Shown: positions 39,267 through 48,206, counted from the stretch's first letter. The stretch is 64,000 nt of DNA from Leptospira semungkisensis (GCF_004770055.1 NZ_RQEP01000005.1:248001-312000), one strand, 5' to 3'. Numbers and translations: made by a program. Notes: generated from the sequence alone by a model not told the origin.

Positions 39267-40511
39267 ATGAAAGAGTATTTTCTAGGAATATTCCGAGCCG
39301 ACGATAAGGAAATAGCGCCTTTTAATGGGCTCAGGACCTTATGCTTCTTCATGTTGATTTACGGACATATGTATCGGTCGATGAAAACTTTGATACCCGA
39401 CATGAACCCGTACATGCAAAACTTCCTAAACAACGGCTCGATATGTTTAGATATGTTTTTCAGCTTAAGCGGCTTCTTAATCGCGACTCCCTTATTTGCA
39501 GAGATCGACAAAAAGGGAACGATTAACTGGAAATTCTTCTATATTAAGAGATTCTTAAGAATATTTCCTCCGTACTATTTCTTTATCATATTACAGTATT
39601 TTATCTTTATCCCTAGCCTGATCAAGAATTCTCCTCCCGAACTGGCAGAGCAATTCAGAGCAGCATCTCACAGAATCTGGTATGATATATTATACGTTTC
39701 TGATTATGCAAAAGGAACTATTTTCCACGGATGGTCCCTCTCTCTCGAGGAACAATTTTATATCATATATCCGATCTTTCTGTTAACCGTATTCCGTAAG
39801 ATCCCCGAGAGATTCAGATTGGGATCCTTAGTGGCAATCACCTTATTGCCTCTGATTTACAGAACGATTTTTGCTTATACTGTCCTTTTCAAGACTACCG
39901 GTGTAGAAACTGTAACTCTGTATAATAATAATTTTTATTATCCATTTCATGGTCATATCGATTCGATTTTGTATGGGATCGTCTTCGCTTATATATTCAG
40001 CTTTCGCAAACATTGGTTAGAATGGTTCTTTAATTCCGGAAGATTAGGGACAGTTATCCATGCCCTTACTTTAATCACCATATTCATCTATACGATTTTT
40101 GCGGATGAATTCAAAGCGGGCATCCATCAAATCATTCGATTCCCTAGCTTTGCATTGCTTTGGATCTTAGTCTTCATATTCGCCATGCGAAAGGACGACC
40201 CGATCGGAAAATTTCTCTCTTGGAGGATATTCTTTCCATTCGCAAAACTATCGTACTGCGCTTATTTGATCCATGTAGTGGCGATGGTCCCTATTTCCAG
40301 AAAGCTTTTGTTCATGGATAAAAAATTAGAACAACATGAATTCATACTATACGCAGTGCCTGTCGGACTCTTCGTATTCTTCTGCGCTTATTTTTACTAT
40401 CTGTTAACAGAAAGGCCTTTTACTATCATCAAGGACAAGATGATCTCTAGATACAAAGCAAAAGTAACCTCTCAAGTATTCAGAGAAGAATTGAACAAAG
40501 CCACTTCCTAA
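39267..40511 (+). CDS. Acyltransferase family 3 (OafA/YrhL-like) membrane protein
   Basis: 414 residues with about ten membrane segments. Family landmarks are FNGLRTLCFFMLIYGHMYRS with the conserved His, MFFSLSGFLIATPLF, FYIKRFLRIFPPYYF and HGWSLSLEEQFYIIYP. Such enzymes acetylate or otherwise acylate O-antigen, peptidoglycan or small sugars at the membrane. No fused SGNH domain is present, unlike full OafA. ATG has an AAGGA Shine-Dalgarno and lies 43 bases after the SGNH gene, so it probably closes the same cassette. A short inverted repeat (40502-40523) spans its stop codon. Confidence 0.9.
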   Translation: MKEYFLGIFRADDKEIAPFNGLRTLCFFMLIYGHMYRSMKTLIPDMNPYMQNFLNNGSICLDMFFSLSGFLIATPLFAEIDKKGTINWKFFYIKRFLRIFPPYYFFIILQYFIFIPSLIKNSPPELAEQFRAASHRIWYDILYVSDYAKGTIFHGWSLSLEEQFYIIYPIFLLTVFRKIPERFRLGSLVAITLLPLIYRTIFAYTVLFKTTGVETVTLYNNNFYYPFHGHIDSILYGIVFAYIFSFRKHWLEWFFNSGRLGTVIHALTLITIFIYTIFADEFKAGIHQIIRFPSFALLWILVFIFAMRKDDPIGKFLSWRIFFPFAKLSYCAYLIHVVAMVPISRKLLFMDKKLEQHEFILYAVPVGLFVFFCAYFYYLLTERPFTIIKDKMISRYKAKVTSQVFREELNKATS

Positions 40512-40564
40512 ATTCAGGAAGTGAACGGTTAGCGGAATATATTAGAGGGACATAAATCCTTTTT

Positions 40565-40622
40565 TTCCGAATTTGTTCCCGAAAAATACTCTTAGAGTGG
40601 TTTTTCGGGAAATTTATCGGAA
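40565..40622. repeat. Nested inverted repeat between the acyltransferase and STAS genes
   Basis: Three sets of matching arms share one centre: TTCCGA/TCGGAA outside, TTCCCGAAAAA/TTTTTCGGGAA in the middle (11 perfect bases, 40576-40586 and 40601-40611), and ACTC/GAGT inside. It is long enough for a stable hairpin on either strand. It may terminate the acyltransferase transcript or act in the leader of the STAS-rdgB mRNA. Confidence 0.6.
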
Positions 40623-40703
40623 AGATCTCACCATATCTTCCGAAAAAGCCGTTTTTTGCTTGCTATTAAAAAATCGAATATGCAAACAAGGTTCGTTACC
40701 CAC

Positions 40704-41042
40704 ATGGAAATAACGGTTCAAGGCGATATTCATATCATCAAAATTTCGGGGTCCATCCTCCAATCCGATAGCGAAGAATTGGATCGCAACTTAAGCGATC
40801 ATAATTTCGAACCTTCCCCTAAGATCATTATCGATCTTACCGAGGTGAGCCATATCTGCTCAACTGCCTTGGGTATCCTTGTTTCTTATAAGAAGAAGTT
40901 TAACTCCGCAGAGGGAGATATTATCATCGTAGTCAACGACGATGATCTTCTCCAACTTTTCGAGATCACGATGTTGGATAAAGTATTCAAAGTACTTCCT
41001 ACCATCGAAGATGCTTTCGACGAGTTCAAACTGGGAAATTGA
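40704..41042 (+). CDS. STAS-domain anti-sigma factor antagonist
   Basis: 112 residues from ATG 40704 (MEITVQGDIHIIKISG), the usual first strand of the fold; ATG 40680 and TTG 40656 are possible longer starts without better ribosome binding sites. IIIDLTEVSHICSTALGILVSYKK holds the conserved site where an anti-sigma kinase phosphorylates Ser. Such proteins work in partner switching, being dephosphorylated by SpoIIE-type phosphatases, two of which are encoded at 31467 and 55546. No RsbW/SpoIIAB-type kinase gene is in the window. Translationally coupled to rdgB. Confidence 0.85.
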   Translation: MEITVQGDIHIIKISGSILQSDSEELDRNLSDHNFEPSPKIIIDLTEVSHICSTALGILVSYKKKFNSAEGDIIIVVNDDDLLQLFEITMLDKVFKVLPTIEDAFDEFKLGN

Positions 41043-41626
41043 AATCCCTAGTTATTGCCTCTAACAATTCCCATAAAGTTCGCGAAATCCGAGCCATCCT
41101 GGATCCTTTGGGGTTTTCCTTATCCACTCCAAAGGAACTAGGGATAGATTTCGGGCCAGAAGAAACCGGAACCACCTTCCAAGCAAACGCTCTCTTAAAA
41201 GCCAGAGACTTATATTCTATCTCCAAGCTACCTTCTCTTGCGGATGATTCCGGAATTTGCGTAGATGCCTTGGGCGGAGAGCCAGGTGTTTATTCGGCAA
41301 GATTCGGAGGAGAAGGTTTAGACGACGAGGGAAGAGCCCGCCTTCTTCTTAACAAAATGCAAGGAAAGAAGGATAGAAACGCAAAGTATGTTTGCGTGAT
41401 CGCCTTAGTCACTCCCGAAGGAGAATATACTTTCGAAGGAGAGTGTCACGGCCTCATCTCCGAAGAATACGAAACTAGCGGGAATGGATTCGGATACGAT
41501 CCCATCTTTTATTACCCGCCATTCTCCGCTCATTTCTCTCAAGTCTCTGATGAAAGAAAGAACTCAGTGTCTCACAGAAAGCACGCGTTAGACGGCTTAG
41601 TAAAACACTTAAAACAGTATTCTTAA
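41039..41626 (+). CDS. rdgB: XTP/dITP pyrophosphatase (RdgB/HAM1)
   Basis: Removes non-canonical purine nucleotides (XTP, dITP) from the pool to protect DNA. 195 residues. LVIASNNSHKVREIRAIL is the conserved N-terminal nucleotide-binding motif, LPSLADDSGICVDALGGEPGVYSARF the metal/substrate motif, and GFGYDPIFYYPP plus VSHRKHAL the C-terminal signature. The start is TTG at 41039, overlapping the STAS stop codon as TTGA; no ATG fits the conserved N-terminus. Its stop codon shares bases with that of the convergent ABC-F gene. Confidence 0.95.
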   Translation: MKSLVIASNNSHKVREIRAILDPLGFSLSTPKELGIDFGPEETGTTFQANALLKARDLYSISKLPSLADDSGICVDALGGEPGVYSARFGGEGLDDEGRARLLLNKMQGKKDRNAKYVCVIALVTPEGEYTFEGECHGLISEEYETSGNGFGYDPIFYYPPFSAHFSQVSDERKNSVSHRKHALDGLVKHLKQYS

Positions 41627-43269
41627 TTCGCCTCGGTTAGAACAGGACCGCCGGCAAGTCGTTTGTAGAATTCTTGTCCTTCTCTCTCTAAGAATTCTTC
41701 GTAAGTTCCTTTGAAATCACGAATTCCTTCCGTGGTAACTTCTAAGATCCGAGTAGCGATCGAACTTATGAACTCGCGGTCATGAGAAACAAATAATATA
41801 GTTCCTTCAAATTTGGTGAGAGCGTAGTTTAAAGACTCGATTGATTCCAAATCCAAGTGGTTGGTTGGTTCATCCAATGCCAAAAGATTGTCCTGAGTAA
41901 GGATCATCTTTCCGAGTATAATTCGGGACTTCTCTCCTCCCGAAAGCACCTGAGTAGGTTTCTTCGCCATATCTCCACTGAATAACATACGGCCTAAGAT
42001 CGCACGGATCTCTTCCATCTCTGTACCGGCAGGCGCGAACCTATATAACCATTCTATAATGGAATCTGCATCCTCACCGATCCCTTCTCTGTGATCCTGA
42101 GGAAAAACGCAACTCTCTACCGAGTCTCCGAAAGCAACAGCTCCTCCGTCCGGATCGATCTGTTTCATTAAGGTTTTTAAGAGAGTAGTTTTTCCCACAC
42201 CGTTAGTACCGATGATCCCGATCTTCTCTCCTTTGGTGATATTGATCGTGAAATCCTTAAAGATCGATCTATCGTCATAAGACTTAGAGATATTGTCCGC
42301 GATGATCACATCCTTTCCTAAAGGACGTTTCATCTTGAAAATGATATAAGGAAACTGGCGAGAAGAAGGCCTGATCTCGGTCATATTGTCTTTGATCTTC
42401 TCGATCATTTTTTGACGGGAAGTTGCCTGCTTGGATTTTGCAGCGTTGGCACTGAACCTGCTGACGAACTCCTGAAGTTCTGCGATCTTCTCTTTTGATC
42501 TCTTATTATCAGCCTGCGCTCTTTCTCTAGCGGCTTGAGAAGCTTCCATGTACTCGTCGTAGTTTCCAGGATAAACAGACATGGACTGATAATCCAAGTC
42601 GCAGATATGGGTCGCGATCGAGTTGATAAAGTGACGGTCGTGGGAGATTACAATGACAACGCCTTTATAATTTAAAAGAAAGGATTCTAACCAATGGATA
42701 GTCTTGATATCCAAGTGGTTGGTAGGCTCATCTAAAAGAAGAACATCCGGTTTTTGGAATAGAACTTGAGCAAGTAAAACTCGTAGTTTAAAACCACCGG
42801 TTAAGAAAGAAAGAGTTTGGCTGTGGATATTTGTAGGAATCCCAAGACCTTCTAACAATTCGCCTGCGGTACTCTCCGCTTCGTAACCGCCCATTTCTCC
42901 GAATGCTTCTTCTAACTCGGAGACTCGGATCCCGTCCTCGTCGGACATCTCAGGTTTGGAATAGATCTCATCTCTTTCTTTGGCGATCTCCCAAAGTTCC
43001 TTGTTCCCCATCATCACTGTATTGATTACAGTTTCGTTCTCGTATTCGTAGTGGTCCTGTTTTAAGTAACCCACTTTGACCCCGACGTCGATAGCAACAG
43101 AACCCGCAGCGGCTTGTTCCATGCTGGCAAGGATTTTCATAAAGGTAGATTTACCGGAACCGTTAGCTCCGATCAGACCGTAGCGGCAATTCTCTTTGAA
43201 CTTGACCGTAACGTTTTCGAAGAGAATTTTCTTGCCGAAATTCAGGGAGAGACCCGAAACGCTAATCAT
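41623..43269 (-). CDS. ybiT: ABC-F family ATPase, YbiT-type
   Basis: Soluble ABC protein with two nucleotide-binding domains and no membrane part; ABC-F proteins act on the ribosome. 548 residues. Domain 1: GLIGANGSGKSTFMK (Walker A) and VLLLDEPTNHLD. Domain 2: GIIGTNGVGKTTLLK, VLSGGEKSRIILGKM and LLALDEPTNHLDLESIESL. ELWEIAKERDEIYSKPEMSDEDG and FVSRFSANAAKSKQATSRQK match the linker and arm of the E. coli YbiT subgroup. Function of YbiT is not well fixed; a translation-factor role is inferred from the family. Confidence 0.93.
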   Translation of the reverse strand: MISVSGLSLNFGKKILFENVTVKFKENCRYGLIGANGSGKSTFMKILASMEQAAAGSVAIDVGVKVGYLKQDHYEYENETVINTVMMGNKELWEIAKERDEIYSKPEMSDEDGIRVSELEEAFGEMGGYEAESTAGELLEGLGIPTNIHSQTLSFLTGGFKLRVLLAQVLFQKPDVLLLDEPTNHLDIKTIHWLESFLLNYKGVVIVISHDRHFINSIATHICDLDYQSMSVYPGNYDEYMEASQAARERAQADNKRSKEKIAELQEFVSRFSANAAKSKQATSRQKMIEKIKDNMTEIRPSSRQFPYIIFKMKRPLGKDVIIADNISKSYDDRSIFKDFTINITKGEKIGIIGTNGVGKTTLLKTLMKQIDPDGGAVAFGDSVESCVFPQDHREGIGEDADSIIEWLYRFAPAGTEMEEIRAILGRMLFSGDMAKKPTQVLSGGEKSRIILGKMILTQDNLLALDEPTNHLDLESIESLNYALTKFEGTILFVSHDREFISSIATRILEVTTEGIRDFKGTYEEFLEREGQEFYKRLAGGPVLTEAN

Positions 43270-43503
43270 ACAACCTGCCTAAACACCTAAAATAAGAAGG
43301 GATTTTCCTAAAGAAGAGGGGATAAGACCAAATTCCTCAAACTACTCGGATTTGCCAAGCAAAACTAAGAGCAATGAACTCGGGCAGAAGGGACGAGATC
43401 ATCGTCCCAAGCTGTATTGAGGTCGTAATCAAACGACTATATAAAGAAAGAAATTTAGAAGAGAAAAAGAGTATATAAAGATTTCTTGAAATTCCTCAAG
43501 AGA

Positions 43504-44190
43504 TCATTCACTCATTTTTCTCAATTCTTCTATACCAGGCAGATTGGATAGATCCGGAACGATTACGATCTCGATCCTTCGGTTCGCCGCCTTATTTTCC
43601 GGAGTAGTATTCGGAACGGAAGGTTTCGAAGCTCCCATAGAAGCTGCGCTGATCCTTTCCTCAGGCATTCCAGATTTTACCATGGTATGAAGAACGGTCA
43701 ATGCACGAGCGGAAGCAAGCTCCCAATTCGAATATCCTTTCACACCAGTAGGAACATCATCCGTATGACCTTCTACCTGAAATCTTCTGCCAGGAAGAGA
43801 AGCCAGGATTCCTGTGACTTCCTTGATTGCGTCTATTCCTTTCGGAGATAGATTCGCTAAGCCGGGAGGAAATAAAATATCAGAAGAAAGAACCACAACC
43901 ATTCTTCCATCGACGATCTTGATCTTCAGCTTTCCTGAATCGATCATGCTCTTGAAACTGGAGAGAAGATTTCTGTATTCTTCTACCCTTCTGTTTGTTT
44001 CTTCTTGGATGCGTTTCATATCGTCCACGGATCTCATCAAAGCGAGTTTATCTTTTTCCATGGCAGCCATGTCTTTGGCCTTACGATCGTATTCGGCCTG
44101 TAAGGCGTCATAGCTGGACTTAGTAACGCAATTTGATAAAAGGATCAAAGCGAAACTGGACAGAAGAAGAGGACGGATTCGAGATTTCAT
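43504..44190 (-). CDS. OmpA-family lipoprotein with coiled coil
   Basis: Start at ATG 44190, with GGAGG six bases upstream, 14 codons inside the open frame. 228 residues. Lipoprotein signal LSSFALILLSNC, then a coiled coil of about 70 residues (AEYDRKAKDMAAMEKDK onward), then an OmpA C-like domain: LSPKGIDAIKEVTG, FQVEGHTDDVP, NWELASARALTVLH and PENKAANRRIEIVIVPD, with the Asp and Arg that bind diaminopimelate in peptidoglycan. It probably tethers the outer membrane to the cell wall. Divergent from the secreted protein at 44346. Confidence 0.9.
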   Translation of the reverse strand: MKSRIRPLLLSSFALILLSNCVTKSSYDALQAEYDRKAKDMAAMEKDKLALMRSVDDMKRIQEETNRRVEEYRNLLSSFKSMIDSGKLKIKIVDGRMVVVLSSDILFPPGLANLSPKGIDAIKEVTGILASLPGRRFQVEGHTDDVPTGVKGYSNWELASARALTVLHTMVKSGMPEERISAASMGASKPSVPNTTPENKAANRRIEIVIVPDLSNLPGIEELRKMSE

Positions 44191-44345
44191 CGTTTCCTCC
44201 GGAAGGCTTTTTCTTAAAACTGAGATAAGCACAATATAACTATCGATTTTTTTCCGTTTTTCCTAAGATATTCTTACGAATTTCGAATTTAATTCGGAAA
44301 AAATCTGGCAGGAATGCCCGACTAGAGTTAGTCTGTTAGTTAAAT

Positions 44346-45038
44346 ATGTGCCCTGATCTGTTAGAACTTTTAAGAGTGAGATTCTTTCCCTATTTTTTAA
44401 TATTCTCGCTCTTCCTGTATCTTCCTCTAAACGCACAGACAACTCCCGCTGGAACTCCAGTAGGACCGAAAGAGTCTGTCTCAGGAGGAGCTCCCCCATT
44501 AAAGAAATTGGTGGAAGAAGTTCGAGTCTCTTTGAAAGACAGAGGCTATGCCTTCGACAGAAAATCACAATTCACAGGATCAGTGTTCAAGGGCAACACA
44601 GTCTTATTCAAATTACAATTCCCCGAAGGAAGAGATAGAAAGATCGTCCGCAAATTAGGAGTGGGACTCGCTCACGAGATCCCGGACCAATCCGTAATGA
44701 TACAGATCTTTCTATCCGACAACGAAGACAGAAAACTTTCTCCTCTGTTCACAGGATATGTCGAACCAACCTTTATCTATGAGTGGGAAGCGCGCTTCGG
44801 AGAGAATCATTTCTTAGTAGAGATCCGATTGGATGAATCGGAGACTAACGTAGCTCACTTCGAACTTTTATTCGGAAGCCAGATCTATACTCCTGCAGCC
44901 GCCTTCGGTAGAGAAGAGAAGGATCAAAACCTGAATCAACCAGCTTCATCCGGCAAAAAGCATCCTGGATCGGAAGGAAGGATCCCCGGCACGAGCGAAC
45001 TGAACAACTACTTCGAAGTCTTTAAAAAGGAATTTTGA
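44346..45038 (+). CDS. Secreted protein of unknown function
   Basis: 230 residues with a signal peptide (FFPYFLIFSLFLYLPLNAQ, cleavage likely after NAQ). The mature part is beta-rich with a Pro/Gly-rich start and a polar C-terminal tail. No family or motif was recognised. A GTG ten codons further (VRFFPYF) is an alternative start, and neither has a strong ribosome binding site. It stands between the OmpA lipoprotein (divergent) and the TetR gene, 130 bases apart from the latter. Confidence 0.6.
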   Translation: MCPDLLELLRVRFFPYFLIFSLFLYLPLNAQTTPAGTPVGPKESVSGGAPPLKKLVEEVRVSLKDRGYAFDRKSQFTGSVFKGNTVLFKLQFPEGRDRKIVRKLGVGLAHEIPDQSVMIQIFLSDNEDRKLSPLFTGYVEPTFIYEWEARFGENHFLVEIRLDESETNVAHFELLFGSQIYTPAAAFGREEKDQNLNQPASSGKKHPGSEGRIPGTSELNNYFEVFKKEF

Positions 45039-45168
45039 TTTTTCTCAATTCGTCCCAGCTGCTTGGGAAAAGAATGTACGACTCTGACTGTTCCACTCGT
45101 CCCTAAGGATACGTTAATGAATTGCGAAATTCAGGCGTTAGTTATAACTTCGCATAGAGGTCGGATCG

Positions 45169-45762
45169 TTGAAAAAGAAGGACGGTAGCCCAATCTACCC
45201 CACAAACGGAGTCTTTAGGAATTCTAGAGAAAGAATTTTAGAAGGGGCAGCCATCGCTTTCGCGAGAAAGGGATTTCACGGCACCTCTCTCCGCGAGATC
45301 AGCCGTGAATGCGGTCTCGAACAGCCCAGTATTTACCATCACTTTCATTCCAAAGAGAATCTTTTCCGAAAAGCCCTGGTCGCCACCCACCTCATGATCT
45401 TGAACGATATCCGAAGCAGAATCATCAGAGACCAAGGACTTAGAGAAGAAGTTGTCTCCGTATTTAAAGCGATTTCGGACATCGCGAGACAGTTTCCAGA
45501 CAGAGCTAAACTTCCGTTCAGCTTAGTTTATTCCGCCCCTGAAAACCTAGTCCAAGAATATACCAATCATTATGGCGCACAGTACAGAAAACTGTTAGAA
45601 GCTGCCGTTGAGAGAAACCGCCCTACCAAGAACGCGGAACTCAAGCTCTCCCTTCTCGTGGATTTATTGCACAGTTTGATCCTTTCCATATCTTCCGTTC
45701 GATTTTTCGAAGATCGGGTCCGAGGCTTAGAAGAAAGGATCGATCATATTCTTCTCACTTAG
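45169..45762 (+). CDS. TetR-family transcriptional regulator
   Basis: 197 residues. The N-terminal helix-turn-helix is clear: RERILEGAAIAFARKGFHGT, SLREISRECGLEQPSIYHHF and HSKENLFRKAL. The C-terminal ligand/dimer part is unassigned. The start is TTG at 45169 with AGAGG eight bases upstream; no ATG lies before the DNA-binding domain. The stop is 69 bases before ccr, so it may be co-transcribed with ccr and control acyl-CoA metabolism, as TetR proteins such as FadR and PsrA do. That target is inferred from position. Confidence 0.88.
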   Translation: MKKKDGSPIYPTNGVFRNSRERILEGAAIAFARKGFHGTSLREISRECGLEQPSIYHHFHSKENLFRKALVATHLMILNDIRSRIIRDQGLREEVVSVFKAISDIARQFPDRAKLPFSLVYSAPENLVQEYTNHYGAQYRKLLEAAVERNRPTKNAELKLSLLVDLLHSLILSISSVRFFEDRVRGLEERIDHILLT

Positions 45763-45795
45763 CCTTTCAGAGACTCCTTTTTAGCTCTTTTTTTT

Positions 45796-45817
45796 GTCGA
45801 AACCCTCGGTCGGTTCG
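45796..45817. promoter_or_regulatory. Candidate operator before ccr
   Basis: CGAAACC and GGTTCG form an imperfect inverted repeat around CTCGGTC, starting with GTCGAAAC, 15-36 bases upstream of the ccr ATG and just after the TetR gene. A TetR-family site here is plausible but untested. The octamer recurs near the mcd-like promoter at 18866-18873. Confidence 0.25.
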
Positions 45818-45831
45818 GTTTTCTGGTCCCC

Positions 45832-47079
45832 ATGAGCGCACCTGAAATCGTACCAATCGGTCAACTTCCCCCATTAGGAGTTGTCCCTAAGAAAATGCAC
45901 GCACAGGTCATCCGACCAGAGCGTTTCGGCGATCCAATCAAATCCATCCAAGCGGAAGAAATCGACGTACCTGAAATTGCACCTGACGAAGTACTCGTCG
46001 CGGTCATGGCAGCGGGAATTAATTATAATAACGTATGGGCCGGTCTGGGCTTTCCAGTCGATGTGATCGGAGCTAGAAATAAGAAAGGCGAACCGGAAAA
46101 GTTCCATATCGGTGGATCCGATGCTTCCGGGATCGTATACAAAGTAGGTTCCGAAGTTAAGAACGTAAAAGTAGGAGACGAAGTCGTCCTACATTGCGGG
46201 ATCTGGGACAAGAAAGATCCTTGGGTCAAAGAAGGAAAAGATCCTATGTTTGCACCTTCTCAATTGATTTGGGCATACGAGACTAACTGGGGATCTTTTG
46301 CTCAATTCTGTAAAGTGCAAGACCACCAATGTCTTCCTAAACCAAAACATCTTTCTTGGGAAGAAGCTGCCGCTTACATGCTCGTGGGCGCCACCGCATA
46401 CAGAATGCTTCACCACTGGAAACCGAATGATGTAAAACCGGGAGACGTGGTACTGATTTGGGGAGGAGCCGGCGGATTAGGAGCCATGGCGATCCAAATC
46501 GTAAAAGCAGCAGGTGGAATCCCAATCGCTGTAGTATCTTCCGATGATAAGATCGACTTCTGTAAGAAACTTGGCGCTGCCGGAGTGATCAACAGAAACA
46601 ACTTCAAACATTGGGGCGCTCTCACTTCGGATATCAATAAGCCTGAAGTATTTGTAGAATGGACCAAGCAAGCCCGAGAATTCGGAAAAGCAATTTGGGA
46701 CATCGCAGGAAAAGGAAACAATCCTAAGATCGTATTCGAACATCCTGGTGAAACCACCATCCCAACTTCCGTATTCGTTTGCGAAACCGGAGGAATGGTT
46801 GTGATCTGCGCGGGAACCACAGGCTATAACGCAACTGTTGACTTAAGATATCTATGGATGCGCCAAAAACGTCTGCAAGGATCTCACTTCGCAAACGATG
46901 AAAACGCTGCTGGACTAAACCAACTCGTGATCGACAAGAAGGTGGATCCTGCTCTCTCTCACACATACAAGTTTGAAGAGACTGCACAAGCTCACCAATT
47001 GATGAAAGAAAACAAACACCCTGCAGGAAACATGAGTATCCTAGTAGGTGCCGATAAGCTTGGCTTAGGCAAGAAATAA
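45832..47079 (+). CDS. ccr: Crotonyl-CoA carboxylase/reductase
   Basis: Reductively carboxylates crotonyl-CoA with CO2 and NADPH to (2S)-ethylmalonyl-CoA, the key step of the ethylmalonyl-CoA pathway. 415 residues, close to the family's about 430. Medium-chain dehydrogenase fold: [28 protein letters not shown], then [18 protein letters not shown] with the conserved Glu of the CO2 pocket. The NADPH site is [38 protein letters not shown] and [20 protein letters not shown] are diagnostic for Ccr as opposed to simple enoyl reductases. The preceding TetR gene may control it. A hairpin follows at 47091. Confidence 0.95.
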   Translation: MSAPEIVPIGQLPPLGVVPKKMHAQVIRPERFGDPIKSIQAEEIDVPEIAPDEVLVAVMAAGINYNNVWAGLGFPVDVIGARNKKGEPEKFHIGGSDASGIVYKVGSEVKNVKVGDEVVLHCGIWDKKDPWVKEGKDPMFAPSQLIWAYETNWGSFAQFCKVQDHQCLPKPKHLSWEEAAAYMLVGATAYRMLHHWKPNDVKPGDVVLIWGGAGGLGAMAIQIVKAAGGIPIAVVSSDDKIDFCKKLGAAGVINRNNFKHWGALTSDINKPEVFVEWTKQAREFGKAIWDIAGKGNNPKIVFEHPGETTIPTSVFVCETGGMVVICAGTTGYNATVDLRYLWMRQKRLQGSHFANDENAAGLNQLVIDKKVDPALSHTYKFEETAQAHQLMKENKHPAGNMSILVGADKLGLGKK

Positions 47080-47090
47080 GATAAGAAGAA

Positions 47091-47118
47091 GGATCCGAAT
47101 CCTCCGAGGTTCGGGTCC
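47091..47118 (+). terminator. Hairpin after ccr
   Basis: GGATCCGAA and TTCGGGTCC form a 9-base stem with one G-T pair, 11 bases past the ccr stop. It is followed by TCTCTTAG rather than a T-run, so termination may be partial. Confidence 0.55.
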
Positions 47119-47173
47119 TCTCTTAGTTTGCAATCTCCCTTCTCCCAATTCTCTCTTAACAAAAACCAAATCT

Positions 47174-48187
47174 ATGAAAGCTATCCTTCTCCCTTCTTTC
47201 GGAAAAGAAAACCTCACTCTTACTGACTTACCCGATCCGGGAAAACCTGGACCAGGAGAAGTATTGGTCCGTTTTCGTGCGGCCTCATTGAATTTTCGAG
47301 ACTACTTGGTAGTGCAAGGAAAGTACAATCCAAAATTCCCAGTGCCAATGGTTCCATGCAGCGACGGTTCCGGCGAAATAGTTGAAGTAGGAGAAGGAGT
47401 TTCCGGATTTAAATCGGGAGACAAGATCAATGCGACCTTTGCTCCCTATTGGCTGAACGGTCACGCAAACAAAAAAGAACTGAGGACTACATTAGGAGGT
47501 CCTTTGGATGGAACTCTTAGACAATATGCGATCCTTCCTGCAAGCGGAGTGGTTCCTATGCCTTCTCATTTGAGTTTTGAAGAAGCTGCCACGCTTCCTT
47601 GCGCTGGACTTACCGCTTGGTCTTCTTTTTTCGTAGAGAACCGTCTTCAAAAAGGAGAATCCGTAGTAATACAAGGAACCGGAGGAGTCTCCCTATTTGC
47701 ATTGCAATTTGCGAAGAAGGTAGGAGCCACCGTGTATCTAACCTCTTCTTCTGACGAGAAACTAGAGAGAGGAAGAGATCTGGGCGCGGATCATCTCATT
47801 AATTATAGAAACGTAATAGAATGGGGAGAAAAGGTCAGAGAGCTCACCGGTGGAGAAGGCGCCGATCATATCGTAGAGGTCGGAGGAGCCGGAACCTTGG
47901 AGCAATCCATTAAGGCAGTAAAACTATTCGGCACAATCCATCTCATCGGGATCTTAGCGGGAGCGATCAAGGATTTGAACCTTCTACCTTTGGTCATGAA
48001 CCAGATCAAAGTCCAAGGGATAGTGGTCGGTCACAGAGAAGGTTTCCTTGCTATGAACAAAGCGATAGAAGAATGGAAACTGAAACCAGTAGTAGATAAG
48101 GTCTACGAACTTTCCGAATTCAAAGATGCATTAGAGTATCTCAAAGATGGAAAACACTTCGGAAAGATTGTAGTTCGTATTCCTTAA
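47174..48187 (+). CDS. Zinc-independent medium-chain oxidoreductase (quinone/enoyl reductase-like)
   Basis: 337 residues of the MDR superfamily. N-terminal half: VRFRAASLNFRDYLVVQGKY and VPCSDGSGEIVEVGEGV. Cofactor half: LQKGESVVIQGTGGVSLFALQ, the NADPH-binding turn, and GADHIVEVGGAGTLEQSI. The zinc-ligand cysteines of alcohol dehydrogenases are not conserved; Asn and Asp take their place in the first motif, pointing to quinone- or enoyl-reductase-type activity. It follows ccr by 95 bases on the same strand, but its own substrate cannot be told. Confidence 0.85.
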   Translation: MKAILLPSFGKENLTLTDLPDPGKPGPGEVLVRFRAASLNFRDYLVVQGKYNPKFPVPMVPCSDGSGEIVEVGEGVSGFKSGDKINATFAPYWLNGHANKKELRTTLGGPLDGTLRQYAILPASGVVPMPSHLSFEEAATLPCAGLTAWSSFFVENRLQKGESVVIQGTGGVSLFALQFAKKVGATVYLTSSSDEKLERGRDLGADHLINYRNVIEWGEKVRELTGGEGADHIVEVGGAGTLEQSIKAVKLFGTIHLIGILAGAIKDLNLLPLVMNQIKVQGIVVGHREGFLAMNKAIEEWKLKPVVDKVYELSEFKDALEYLKDGKHFGKIVVRIP

Positions 48188-48206
48188 ACTACTCTTCGAT
48201 TTTCAA

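Noticed and set aside
46410..46820. 136-codon minus-strand frame inside ccr
   Set aside because: It lies wholly within the well-conserved ccr coding sequence and shows no family features or ribosome binding site.
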